From assembly GCF_030704535.1 (NCBI RefSeq), contig NC_081807.1, positions 5,063,001 to 5,127,000 of the forward strand: a DNA stretch of 64,000 nucleotides, given 5' to 3'. Below are positions 22,751 through 35,000 of this stretch, piece after piece. This DNA comes from Vitis vinifera (lineage: Eukaryota; Streptophyta; Magnoliopsida; Vitales; Vitaceae). The notes under the pieces are model-generated. The model was not told the DNA's origin. It did not search any database and saw only the letters and a program-made list of their open reading frames with translations. Numbering within the stretch: the stretch's first letter is position 1; every line of letters begins with the position of its first letter. The position numbers were made by a program, and so were the translations under genes.

Positions 22751-25679
22751 ATGAGTTCACCACCAAGAGTGTTGCCTGAATTCTTCAAAGTGTATCTCCC
22801 AGAATACAGCTCGGACAGACTGGTAATCAGCTCTCTCTGATACCCTTTTTGTATGAGAAAATATTCCACATTTTCTAGGTCTCGGTTCTCTGTTTTTCCT
22901 TTTCTTTTTTGGGCTCTTGAAAGGTTAAGCATGGTTTGTTTGATTTGCGAAGTTTGTAGCTTTGAATGTTGAAAAACATGGTGGCTTTACCCTTGTGAGG
23001 TTGACTGATTGTAGGACTTGTAAATTCTCCAATTTGTTTGCTTATTTAGCTGGCATTTTGGACTTTGATTTGAGTTTTGATAGGTTGAATCTGGGGTAAT
23101 TTTAATTTCATAAGCCATTGAGTATAGGGAAATGTAGTATTATGTAAAAAAAAAAAAAAAAAGGCAGGTCATGCATTATTCATAGGATAAGATTGTCTAG
23201 GGGACTTGGGAATACCATGGTGTTGTGGGGTTTTCAGGAGATGACTGCTGTAATCTTCATAGATATTAGATTGAATAGTGGAACAAACAAGAAAGAAAGA
23301 AAGAAAAGTCAAGAAAAAGAAAGGATAATCAGGGTTGGATATGCCTCTTATGACAATTTCTCGACACAGTAATTTACCAATTCATGTATGTTGGAGTTCG
23401 ACATTTTGCCTTTAGGATACTTGGTCCTTAGTGTTTAGTTCTTTGTCTTGATTATGGTGACTTCTCTCCTAAGAATACCCAACCAATCGGTTTGAGGCTT
23501 TGAGCTACTCAATGAAAGCTACTTTTATGTCAAGGTGACTTGGTTGAGTGTTCCAGTGACATTTGACAATTTTCAGAATGCAAGAGATGACAAATGTAGG
23601 AACCAAAACACCCACTTGAAAAATCAAGAAGTGAAATCATTCAATCTATGAATTGGTGAGAGGAAGAAGTTTTTGTAGGAATGATGGTGTGAACTGGAAT
23701 GAAAGGAAACTCTATTCTGTAAGTTCAAACAAATGGACCTTCATAGATCAAGGCTTTAGGTTATAATCTTGGACGCATCAGAGGTTTGAACCGTACTCCT
23801 ATTCCTTGAAAATGGTGGGTGAAACCATTGAAATAAACTAATGCCCAACCAAGCAGACTGTTACAAAGGTTACTTAGCTTATGGAAAAGAACAGAAAAAT
23901 ATTTCCTCTAACTTAAAGCAAGAACAAAGTACTTATCCAATTATGTTTTTTAATACTAGCAAACAGGGAATTATGATTAATCAGTACAACATGCTAATGG
24001 TTCTAAGTGAGGCCTTGGTTGTGTTAGCGCAATAGTGTCACTGACACGGAGTGGCAGCTATGACTGTATTAACTTTTTTTTTTTTTTTTTTTGATAAGTC
24101 TATGACAGCATTAAAAATGATAGTGGCTAGATTTTGTTAGTGTCACATATGGCAACTCTAATAAAGTGTCTTAAGTAGCATTCATTAAACATTGGAAAGC
24201 ATTGTTTCTTGTTTGTTATGTAAATATTGGGAATCCAAGAAGGGTCCATTTTTCCCTTAGTTATTTTCTCATGGCTTTTTGTTATTTATTTATTTATTTT
24301 TTGTTCTTATTAAAAATGTCTTGGGGGAAATATATGAAAGAATCAGATTAGCTTAAAGGTTTAACAAAGTTGAAGGATAAAGGAAATTCTAATTGGATAG
24401 AGATAAAGCCCAGTGATACCTATTTTTTGGTGCATAAGTGGGTTAAAAAAATCAATTAAGTGGGTTAAAAAAATCAATTTGTCTTCATAGCCACAATATT
24501 GACTGGTGAAGGTATCTTATCACTTGAAAAATTAATGCAGGTTTTTATTGCACTCGAGAAAGCTTTGATATGTAAGATGGAAAAGATAATTCCAATGAAA
24601 ATCAAAAAGGAAAGTAGCTGCAAGTTGATATATCTGCAAAATTATTCAATTTAGTGATTAGAAGAAAATGTCAAAAAAAAAAAAAAAAAAGGTCTAGGAC
24701 AAGGCTACTTTGACAGTGCCTCATTTTCTTTCCAGAAGCTCTCCTATTCATTTAACACTTTTGTTGCATGTTCCCTAACATCAATATGTTAGGAGCCAGA
24801 AGTCTGTCAGACCTGTAAAATTTGAACTCTAAAGACATTATTTCCATTTTATTGAACTTTAAAATAGTCAATCTTTTCAATTAGAACTTCCAATTTCAAT
24901 TTCAAGGAAGTAAATGCATGTTTATGGACCCTGACTTATGGCAAATATGTCCATGAAAGAAAGCACATTAAAATTTTCCCATTGGTTGTCAATTTTTTTT
25001 TATATATATATTATTATTACAGTCAGCCTTAACTTCCTCCTTTCTGAACTATGTATAAGGTGATTCCCAAAGGTGGAGGTTTTGTCAAACATAGAACCAA
25101 CAATAAATTAAGTCATCATGCATTAAGGCTTTTTTCAGTTGGTTTAGCGGACTGCTATATCCTACAACAGCAGTATACATCTTTTAACCCACAAGAAATG
25201 ATGAAAATAAAGAAAATAGAAATAAAGGTTTTCCATATAATATTGGTAAACATAATCTATTGTTAATTGTTATTGTGATTGACTATTTTCCGCTGACATG
25301 CATACCTTTTATTGTGCAGCGCATCCCAACAGCTTTTATAGGGCACTTTAATGGCCTTGTGCCTGAAAAGGCCATCCTCAGAGATTTTTTTGGGAGAGTT
25401 TGGCATGTGGAGGTAGGCCAAATTGGAAAGGATGTGTGCTTTCTGAACGGATGGCAGCGATTTCTGACAGATAATTCTGTAGAAGAGGGGGACTTTTTGG
25501 TTTTCCGATATGACGGCAATCATATATTTGATTTTAAATTGTTTGGGAGAACTGCATGTGAAAAGAAAGACACTGACAAGGTTAGTGTGGATATCTACCA
25601 AAAGGATTTTAGTGTAAAGGAGGAAAAGGATGTGGAAGAAGCAGAAAGAGAAGAAAAGAAGCAAGAGGAAGAGGAGGAT

Positions 25680-25711
<32 letters not shown>

Positions 25712-25766
25712 GGAAGAGGAGGAGGAGGAGGAGGAGGAAGATGAGGAAGAAGAAGAGGAAGATGAA

Positions 25767-25798
<32 letters not shown>

Positions 25799-27385
25799 GG
25801 AAGAGGAGGAAGAAGAGGAGTCATCAGATGAAGAGGAGGAGGACAAAACAAATGACAGAGAGGAAGAGGAACCACAACCAAAATCTTCTAACAAGAAAGT
25901 GGTTGTATTGAAGCATAAATATTCTGGCAGAGGTCGACCACCAATTGGTACAAGAAATTATAGTTAAGTTTTGTAATTCTTTTATTTTCTCAACAGTTTT
26001 CCATTATTTCTTTTATGGGCATAAGTATATATATTGTATTTGTCCATATTTGACCTACAGTCTTCCTTGATTTAGGAGGTTACAAACGAACTGCTGTAAA
26101 AAAAACCAGAGTTGCATACATCGGAACCTCTCATAGCAACAGCACGTATAAAAAACCTTCCTGCACCCAGGCTGAGGTAGACAATTCATTTGCCATGGCA
26201 AGTATTGTTGAAAGCAAAAATCCTTATTTCACGACAAAATTAAGACCAATGAGGCCAAGTAAATTGGTAAGGCTTGCATCACCTATCTATAATTTTCTCT
26301 TCCTGAACTCTTTTATGGTTTTGTGTCCCATCTTTTATAACCTACATAGTCTTTTCTATTATTGAAAAGGCTTTAAATACTTCTTTGGTTGATTGTTCAT
26401 TTGTTTTGCCTAGGGTCAAAGGTACTATAATCCATGACACTAGTCACCACAACGTCTTCCCACATCTTCTTAGCCTTTCTGTAGAAGCCGAATATGACCT
26501 TGAGATATCTTAATGGGTAATTCCCAATAACATTTGATGGCTATCTAGGATGAATATCATTGGGTAAATATCCTAAATAAAACCATACTTGATAAGTGTT
26601 TGTGGAGATTTGCTATGAAGGACGGTTTTTTGGAGGAAAGTCATCCGAGAAAGGTTTGATGAGATGGAGCGGGTTCAAAGGACTTAAGAGGTAAAGAATA
26701 CACATGGTGTTGGGTTGTGGGAAGCCATTAGAGAGGGGTGGGATGAGGTCATTCTTTGAATTGCTATTTTGGTTGGGAATGATAAGCAGCCCAAGCTTTG
26801 GTTGAATAGGTGGGTTGGGGAGATTTCCTTGAAAGAAGCATTTCCTTTTCTCAGTAGTCTTGCTACTGCCAAATATGCAAGAGAGGCAGATCACTGACTG
26901 ATTAAGAGAGGCCATGGTTTGTAATTTGTCCCATACATGCATGCATACACTCATTGAATCCAGGTTTCTTAAGAAATCCAATTGATGGCTTATACTTGAT
27001 TTCTTGTTATTTTGTTGATTATACAGAGCAGTGACCTGACTTATAGTTGCTAGTTTTTGCCAGTTTGCTAGTTACTCAAAGAAGCTTTCCTTTTCCCCTC
27101 TCACAGTATGTTCCAGTAGATGTACTTAAAGACCATAACATTGCATTACCTCCAAGGGTGTTGCTTCGTGACCCTCTCGGGAGATCATGGCCTGGAGATG
27201 TTGCTGTCTGGAAGGACGGTCGGACATGGATTAGCGGGTGGAGAGCTTTCTGCAAGTGGAACCATGTGGATGAAAATGACACCTGCATTTGTGAACTAGT
27301 ACAGGAAAGAGGCCACCAGGGAGATGTCATTGTTGTTCACATTCAACGGGCACAACCTAGGCTTAAGGCGCCCAATTGCAGTTGA
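22751..27385 (+). CDS. REM-like transcription factor with two B3 domains
   Basis: Four exons join in one frame (22751-22822, 25320-25947, 26076-26266, 27107-27385) to give 389 residues. B3 domain 1 spans about residues 8-111 (PEFFKVYLPEYSSDRL across the first junction, then RIPTAFIGHFNG, and the DFLVFRYDG core). An almost pure Glu/Asp tract occupies about 130-204. A GRGRPP AT-hook-like motif sits near 228-233. B3 domain 2 is residues 298-389 (ALPPRVLLRDPLGRSWP, then WISGWRAFCKWNHV) and ends the protein. This is the layout of plant REM-family B3 proteins, which bind DNA in the nucleus. The 5' intron (22823-25319) is 2.5 kb. The start ATG was chosen because it opens directly into the B3 N-terminal strand. 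Confidence 0.9.
24050..24112 (-). mobile_element. Minimal LINE tail: poly(T) plus GATAAG
   Basis: A run of about 18 T followed by GATAAG looks like the reverse complement of a LINE or SINE 3' end (CTTATC plus poly(A)). It is flanked by CTATGACTGTATTAA and CTATGACAGCATTAA, which agree at 13 of 15 positions and could be a diverged target duplication. It lies in the first intron of the B3 gene. Confidence 0.4.
24436..24479. repeat. 22-bp perfect tandem duplication
   Basis: Two adjacent identical copies of a 22-bp unit starting AAGTGGGTTAAAAAAATC, at 24436-24457 and 24458-24479, in the first intron of the B3 gene. Confidence 0.9.
25640..25830 (+). repeat. Coding GAA/GAG/GAT microsatellite (acidic tract)
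   Basis: Imperfect GAR/GAT triplet repeat within the second exon of the B3 gene, encoding Glu and Asp. Its shadow frames give Lys/Arg-rich and Ser-rich ORFs that are not genes. Confidence 0.9.
26590..26960 (+). mobile_element. LINE coding fragment in B3 intron
   Basis: Translation across frameshifts gives THGVGLWEAIREGWDEV, then VGNDKQPKLW, then EAFPFLSSLATAKYAREAD. These resemble the segment between reverse transcriptase and zf-RVT in plant LINEs. It sits in the third intron (26267-27106), same strand as the host gene, without visible ends. Confidence 0.65.
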
Positions 27386-28010
27386 GAGTAGAAAGGAGAG
27401 AGGAAGTGATTTTAAGGCAACCCTGAATTTCACAATCATTTCCATTCTAGGACTTCCATGAAGTTTACTATTGGTGCTTATTCTGGTTGTTAAGATATAT
27501 GGTCTATGAGTCTCTGGATTTGGTGTTGAACTATCAATCAAACTCTTCTTTATATACATAATTTACAATCTTCTCACTTATTACCTGCTTGGCCTTCCAA
27601 GTTCTGCAAGTTTCCATGGGAGAAGCTACCTGTGCCCACCCAAGAAGGCCAATCTTTTGGCCGTTTGGTCCTTGAATTGATGGAGCAAGGCAGTGAAGTC
27701 CCTGTTTCTGTTCATTACTAGTGGAATATCCCATTTATTTTTCTTATAATCAAATGGGTTTTATATACTTTCAATTGCATTAATGTCTTCTGATAAGAAA
27801 ATGAGCCGAAAGTTTATATTCAATGTGCTTTAATAAATGTACTGAGGATCTTCCTCTGCATCTCATCAATGCCTGTGATTTAATTCTTTGTATAAAAAAA
27901 AGTGAGAGGGAAATGTCATTTTACAAAAATATCAGACATTGGTGTAAATGGGTTTAATTTTTTTATGAATTATATTTTGTGTAAAACAAAAATTACTTTA
28001 GAAAATCATT
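27386..28010. other. B3 3' flank
   Basis: 3' UTR and downstream sequence of the B3 gene. No gene. 27909-27990 is about 80% similar by eye to 28685-28765. Confidence 0.5.
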
Positions 28011-28019
28011 TTGGTCAAT

Positions 28020-28540
28020 GCTCAACTGAGGGGCTGTTTTTGAGCAGAAGACTCAGCAGGGGGACAAAACATGAAAAATGGGACAGTGCTTACTTAAAAA
28101 CCAAATCATGTTACCCAAACAGTCTCTATAAGAAGGGTCCTTTCCTAGTGTCCTTAGTGAACTAATAAACCCAAAACACTATTTGATGAAAAAAAACAAA
28201 ACGTTTCAAGAAATGGAAGATTACCAGAAAGTGAAAGTTGAGAGACCAGAGAAAACAATATGGGTGTTTCCAAAAAACACAACTCAACATTTTGAATTTT
28301 TTTATAACAATGTTTTAAAAATTGGATCGAATAGACCAATTCAATCGATTGGACCATCAATCAAGACCTCCCTTGAGTGAACTAACAAACCCAAAATACT
28401 AATTGAGAAAAAAAAAACAAAACAAAAACAAATCTGTTCCAGAAATGGAAAATTACCCAAAATGAAAGTTGAGAAACAGCGAAAACAATGGATGTGTTTT
28501 CAAAAAACACAACTCAACATTTTGCATTTATTTTACAACA
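28020..28540 (+). repeat. Two direct copies related to the B3 upstream region
   Basis: 28150-28320 and 28370-28540 are direct repeats of about 180 bp (both contain GTGAACTAA, AAACCCAAAA, GAAAACAAT, AAAACACAACTCAACATTTT and CAATGTTTTAAAAAT). The same order of blocks occurs at about 22290-22450 just upstream of the B3 gene (GCGGAGAAAACAATG, AGAAAACACAGCTCAGCG). Additional similarity precedes it (CCAACTGAGGGA at about 22208; TCAACTGAGGGG at about 28022). Confidence 0.65.
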
Positions 28541-29505
28541 ATGTTTTAAAAATCAAACTGCTTCTGCATCTGACCGATGTTGAACCATCCAAACCAGTAG
28601 TCCGATTTTCGAATTGGACAACGGTCTAGTTTCCCCTTTAACCGGTTAAGGTTGTTTATACCAGAATCATTATGGGTCCACCCAGGGAAATGTCGTTATG
28701 AAAAAACATCAGACATTGCTGTAAATGGATTTAATTTTTTTATGAAATATTTTTTGTATTAAAAAAAGTATAAATTGATTTTTTTTTCCAAATTTTTATG
28801 ATTTAAGATATTTAACAAATATAAATATTTAATTTATAATTTTTTTATAATAATTATATAATGATAAGTATGACAATAATATAATAATTTTAAAAATTTT
28901 AAAATAATAAAATAAATAAAGATAAAATTAAATATTAAAATTTTCTTTTCATCTTAAATACATCTTCATGGTTAAATATTATACATGGTTTATTTAATAA
29001 AATTTATTATATTAGTATATTTATATTTATCATTACTTAATTTGACATATCAAATATTAAAAAAGAAATATTATTAAAGATTTTAATTATATATTTTAAA
29101 ATTTAATAATATATAAATCATATATTTATTACATCATTGACGCTATTGCAATTCAACTATTGGTTTAACTATTAGTATATTTATATTTATCATTACTTAA
29201 TTTGACATATCAAATATTAAAAAGAAAATATTATTAAAGATTTTAATCATATATTTTAAAATTTAATAATATATAAATCATATATTTATTACATCATTAG
29301 CGCGATTCAACTATTGGTTTAACTATTAGTATATTTATATCTATCATTACTTAATTTGACATATCAAATATTAAAAAGGAAATATTATTAAAGATTTTAA
29401 TTGTATATTTTAAAATTTAATAATATATAAATCATATATTTATTACATGCGCTACTGGGATTCAACTACTAGTTTAACTATTGAACCGTGAATCTTTTCA
29501 AACAC
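28540..29505. mobile_element. AT-rich TIR-type element with amplified end
   Basis: Starts GTTTTAAAAATCAAACTG and runs through about 800 bp of AT-rich sequence to AACCGTGAATCTTTTCAAAC. The interior matches 61130-61520 block by block (for example TTTAATAAAATTTA, TTAATTTGACATATCAAATAT), so both are copies of one family. The 3' part is triplicated at 29011-29479. No target duplication was identified, so the superfamily is not assigned. Confidence 0.5.
29011..29479. repeat. Tandem array, three units of 154-160 bp
   Basis: Units at 29011-29170, 29171-29324 and 29325-29479 each begin ATTAGTATATTTATAT, share TTAATTTGACATATCAAATA and TAATATATAAATCATATATT, and end near TTCAACTA-TTGGTTTAAC. They are nearly identical apart from small indels at the ends. 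This is an internal amplification of the AT-rich element's right part, not a CRISPR array, since there are no unique spacers. Confidence 0.9.
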
Positions 29506-29784
29506 TTGAAAATTTTTATCAAAAGAATTATTTTCAAACATTAGAGAATCATGGTCAAACAAGTTCAAAGCTACCAGCATGTGCAAATGAGAGAGCATGC
29601 ACCAACACCAAGTCCAACATGGGAGAGAAAAATAGCAAGCTAAGATTGCTAGAAGAAGGAAATTAATGCTATCTTACTGCATCATAAATGTGAAAAATAA
29701 ACAAGTAAACTAGGGCATGTATCTGTACTCAGTGTCTCATATATGAGCGAAGGAAAAAGCTAGTTCAGAAAATACCATCTTCCA

Positions 29785-30775
29785 CATCTAATGGTCAAAT
29801 ATGCCTGGACCGGTCTTTTATTCATTTGAAACATATTAATGATATCAACACGAAAAAGGGAAGGGACTATAATGATTCGTCACATATTATCTTTTGCTTG
29901 TTCTTAGGACCTTGCAAATTGTTTTCCCGGATATAGAACCAAAGCTTCCAGACAACCTACAAGATACGGAAAAGAAAAATGAGTAGTTAAGTTCCATAAT
30001 TTCCATCCTAACTTGCATGGACTAATAACCAAAAAAAAAAGAGAGAAGAAACTTAATTCCCAATCAATCATGCATGTAATCAGTATGTTGCTTGTGATAA
30101 CAACCTCCAAATGCGTGAGTCATCTAAATATTGCTTCTTTCTTTCTATTCTTTTTTCCCCCTCTTTTGAGAGGAAAGAGAATACTTCAATCTCCTAGTTC
30201 AAAACTGTGCATAGTATCTTTTCAAGAATCAATCATTGGAACAATGCAATCTCAAACACCCAATTATCCATGCCATAAAGAAAATTAATGACAATAATTT
30301 AGTCGAAGAATAAGAAGGTTCTTTACCACAGCCAAATTCCTAGACGAGTCACTCGATCATGCATGAAATAAAAATGCGATTTCACCAATGGAGTATGCAT
30401 CTACTCAGTGGAGGAAAACCAACTCCTAATACATGATTCTAAATCCGTGGGAGAAAAAATGGTAATTGAATTCACTTCCTCCTAAAGTCATAAGTCACAA
30501 CTATTCTGATTAACTATTATTTTTTTTCTCTATAGGCACAACTACTCTAATTAACCATCTTTTTCCCAAAAGCCTAAAGCAAAGTAAGCTTAACAACAAA
30601 GAGGAAGAGATAGATAAGGAATAAAAAACAAGGCTCACCCCCTTTTCTCACTTCTTCGTTAGTTTCTGTCTTCTTCTTCCTCCACCTCTTCTTCTTCTTC
30701 CTCCTCTTCATCCTTTGCATCTTCATCATCTCCTTCTGACTCAGGGCCACTATTTTCTTCTATTTTTCTCCTCTA
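29785..30775 (-). pseudogene. Broken SWIB-domain gene (DEK/SWIB-like)
   Basis: After a plausible acceptor at 29957-29958, the minus strand from 29956 encodes VVWKLWFYIRENNLQG, then PKNKQKIICDESL and a stop. A shift of frame restores SLFRVDIINMFQMNK. Joined, these are the first two-thirds of a SWIB/MDM2 fold as in plant proteins combining an N-terminal DEK-C domain, an acidic linker and SWIB domains. Upstream on the same strand, 30658-30775 encodes an acidic stretch (SEGDDEDAKDEEEEE) consistent with that linker. The stop plus frameshift, and the lack of a clean exon for the start of the SWIB fold or for DEK-C, indicate a pseudogene. Such proteins are chromatin-associated; this copy is unlikely to make one. 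Confidence 0.6.
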
Positions 30776-31065
30776 CTTTATGTTTTCTGATTCTCCATCA
30801 TTCTTAAAGTGTTAGCATAGGCTAAAACACTTATAATTGCATTTTCGGATTATCAGAATAGCATGGGAAAATGCAAGTATCAAAAGGCAGTGCAAATACA
30901 AAAGATGAGAAATTAGTCCATTTATGTGGAACCCTGGAAATATAATATCACAACAAATAAACTTCAGAAGGAGAAAAATTGCACTTCAAAATACAGCCAC
31001 AGCACCAGCACAAAGTTATTCTCTTTTACTGGTAGCCAAAATTTCTTTAACATTAAGTCCCTTCT

Positions 31066-31107
<42 letters not shown>

Positions 31108-32005
31108 TAGGAAACTATAAATATACTAGGAATCTTATAACCCCACATGAACTCCTAAGATTTTAAGATAGATTGGAATAAGGGTTTTTTAAGAGGATGG
31201 AGGACACATGGTATGCTTGCCAAGCAACTTGGTAAAGTTTCCTATCAATTGATTCTCCATATCTTATCAACTTACCATCCAGGCCCTTCTTTAGGTTCCT
31301 CCTGAACTTCAGAAGGAAATTACTTATTATGAAAAACAGAACAAAGAAGATGAAAGGAAACTATAACAGGAAATTACATTTCATTTGGTTGAAGAGAAAC
31401 CTTGATCTCAGGCACCCAGTAGATTTTCCAATCCAATTACATATATTTGCTTACATATACAAAAGAGAAGTTCTCTTTTGAGTTTTATATGAGAAAATCC
31501 TTTCAAAGGGTGAGGACCAAAAGAGAAGTTCCACCCTATTAGGTGAAACATATTGTGCTATGAAGCCGGTGCTAAGGTTTGAAAATGAAGGTTGGTGACA
31601 AAAAGCTCCTTGCAAACAGGTTCAAAGATCTACAGAATGTCAACAGTAGGATAATAGAACCTAAGAATTGTAATGGAACCAAGCTAATGTGTGGACCACG
31701 TCTCTCTGTAAGACATTTTGCACATATAGGTCTATGGACTTCCAAGGCAATAGAGGCTACAAACTGCAAGAATGACACTCGGTTCTTTTTCCTTTCCTAC
31801 ATTTCCAACAGCCACTTACCACATGACTAAACAAAAGATACAGGATTGATTTGTGTGCACTGAAGTATATACAACTTTGAAGGTTGGCCTACCTCATGAA
31901 CCAGTGTGTCTGCACTCACTTTTTCAACCCAGAGACCAAGAACAGATCCATGTAAAAAGGGTGAAGGACCGTGTTGTGACAAGGTGCATGCTTTACTTAG
32001 AGATC
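30776..32005. other. Intergenic, OTP51 3' flank
   Basis: Apart from the TA microsatellite, no gene or recognisable repeat. 31860-32005 is likely 3' UTR of the minus-strand OTP51 gene. Confidence 0.5.
31068..31107. repeat. (TA)n microsatellite
   Basis: About twenty TA dinucleotides in a row. The small ORFs through it are spurious. Confidence 0.95.
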
Positions 32006-35000
32006 CTATGAATTCTCATTGTCACTGTAATCGGCAGCATTTTCATCGGTATCAGACCCACTGCCAAAGCTAATGGTATTTTGGCAGCCAGCTTTGACAA
32101 AATCTTTCACATCATCCAGAATATATGGTTCAATCAGTTTCCAGAACCAGGTAGAATTACTTCCCAGCAATCCTATCCAAAACACAGTTCCTTTCCTCTT
32201 GACCCGGCAATCCATTGATTGTGCTTTCAATGTTCTGACGACCTTCTCAACACCCTCACGACTTCCCTTTAGCTTTAACAAAATGTCCCCAGATGATGTT
32301 CTGTGGCCTCCATACATATACCAGTAAGCAAGAACACGTGGTGACAACCACCGATGGATTAACTTTGGAATCATGGGTCGACCTCTAGGCCAGAACTGGT
32401 CCGCATAGAAACCAAAATAAGAATGTGAGATGGTAGAAAATTTGTATGGTACATCATCATTGTCATCACTTAGCTTACTGGAAGAATTTAACCACTCATG
32501 GTACTGCTCATGTATATGTCTCCTCAAAACAGAATGTGCACCAGAGTTCTCATTGAACTCAAAATAAATCACATGATTCTTCCTCTCTTCATCCGATTCC
32601 ATCTGCAAACCACCTAACAGCAAACCAATCAAAATCTCCCGTTGTTCTTTGCTTAGCTTCAGGCTCACAGGTCTCTTAACAACTTTCCTGCTCAAGCTTA
32701 GAACATAATCAAGCTTTTCCATCAATGGAGCATCAATAGCATATTTCTTCTGGCACATCAAATCATATATCTTTTCAGCTTTCAAGTAATCTCCACAAGA
32801 GAGATATCCACTTAAAATAGTGTTGCATGATTTAGTATTGACACCAATTGCCCCATTACTATACATTTGGTTGAAGATCTCCTCAGCCTTATCAAGGTTG
32901 CCAATTTGTACCAAAGAATCCATGTAAATATTGTAAATAGCTCTATTTGGACGACATTTCTCCAGGCACTCGTAGAAGGCTGCCTCCAATTTATCATGCA
33001 AGCTTAAATTGAAATACATATTCATTAGATCAATATAGGATGGCATGAGGGGTTTCATCCCACTGTTTATGAACTCTGTCATAAGAGACTCTACAAGTTC
33101 AATTTCTTGAGCTTTAGATAACACCTCTATGATTTTATGATATGCCACAACACTGGTGGAGCCCAACTGCTCTTGCATCTCCCTGAATATCTCCAAAGAT
33201 TTCATAGGCTCCCCTACCTTTGCATAGACTTCCATTCTGTACACAAAACCCTGAGAAGGAATAGCACAATCAGAATGGAGGAGTTTGAGCCAAGTTTTTT
33301 CAGCTTCTTCCACGTCTCCTTCCTTCGAGCAAGCTCTCAAGATGGACAAAAGCACATCTCTGCTTTCTTCAATTCCTGCTAATTGCATCTCTTCCCTTAG
33401 TGATGCTATCCTTTCTCTATCTATGGTATCCTGATAGCTATGTAGCCAAATTAGGCCACCATAAACATCTTTGTGTATCTCGAATCCAAATGTCACCAAG
33501 TTATGGAAAATGAACTCCGCCTGTTTGAGAAAGTATTTTGAAGAGCCTCCTGGTTGGCCAACAAGAGCCCGGAAGAGAGAATTGTGCAAGCTAAGCCGGG
33601 GCTGGTAACCTCCCAACTGAATCATACGATTGTAAATGCCACATGCTTCATCCAGGCAGCCTTGTACTGATGCACTAAGATAGGCAATGATTAGAATATG
33701 AAATGTAGATTCACATGGCACAAGTCCCTGCTTAATTATGTCATCAAATATCTCCCGACATTTTGAAAACTTCCGCTCCTTCCCCATATAATCTGCTAGC
33801 TTAGTAGCAAGAGCAAAATCAAATTGAAACCAATGTTGTTGCATCATCCATTTGTACACCTAAAATATAACAAAAACTTTTTCAATGAGGAAATCTAACA
33901 CCCCAGAACAACTAGAACAGAAATGAGTTCATTAATTCCAAGACTTCAATAATAAATCAAAGAACAAACAGGGTATCACATAAGAAACCACAAATTTGCA
34001 GGAGTGATGCATTTCAAAAAGCTAACTGATTCCCAACTCCCACCCTAACAGGCAACACTACAAATATTAAGAAAACACAGAACAATCAAGCTAATATATA
34101 ATAAAAAGCCATTACTTGCGGGACTTGTGCATTAACCATCTCCAAAGTCCCCCACCCCCCACCCTTAAATGCAATATCTTTTATCCTTATTCTATATGAA
34201 AGTGTGACAGAATGAATGGGTGTGAGTTAGAAAAAGGAAATCAACTTCAAATGCACATGACACCTTTATCACACAAAAACATTTTATATAAGCAAAAACC
34301 AAACATTAATCATTTTAGTTCTCTTGGACCCCTGTCTGAATTAACCTCTAATTCAAGTCTTCCAAAGCCTAAACCTTGTAGAGAAGTATCACATCCAAAT
34401 CCTTCCCAGGCTAATCCAAAGAATAACTACCATCATGCAAAAAAAAAAAAAAAAATTGACCCATATGTTCTTACAAACTTCACATTAATCATAAACATCA
34501 ACGATAGACTCACATCCTAGTTACAAGTGTACAATTCAAGAATCAACAATACACATAATTCAAAGAGAAACATTCCAATGTGATGATAATTATAAAATAC
34601 AACATGAGAGGTAGATATTCCCGTGTTTTCAATTAACTACTTGTTCCAGTTTCAACCTTCTGTGCATTTTTTTTCTTTTCTTTTCTTTTCTTTTTCTCAT
34701 TCATCTCCATAACCAATTAGAGCCTCGTAAAAGATGTACATGAGATAATTATTCAGGGGGTACCAGACATTCAACATATGCACTTCAATCCAAATTCAAA
34801 CTAAGTTCAATAAAGTAACGAAATTTACTCTAAATCCAGTTTCATTCTCACGAATCCGCATACAATGCACCGCAATATAAGTCGCATCCTCCTGCCTAAC
34901 CCACTTCTTCTGTGCATTCAGTATCCGAATCAAAGTCGCAGGCTTGTGCGCCGGCAGTTCCTTGCACAGCCAAGCCAACTTCGACCTCCTCCACTGCTCC

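Noticed and set aside
25595-25911. Poly-Ser, Leu/Pro-rich and Lys/Arg-rich ORFs
   Set aside because: Shadow frames of the GAR/GAT triplet tract in the B3 gene.
29011-29479. Regularly spaced repeats that could suggest a CRISPR-like array
   Set aside because: Units are contiguous with no unique spacers, in plant nuclear DNA; it is a tandem repeat.
32073-32327. + strand ORFs opposite OTP51
   Set aside because: Antisense shadows of a well-supported minus-strand exon.
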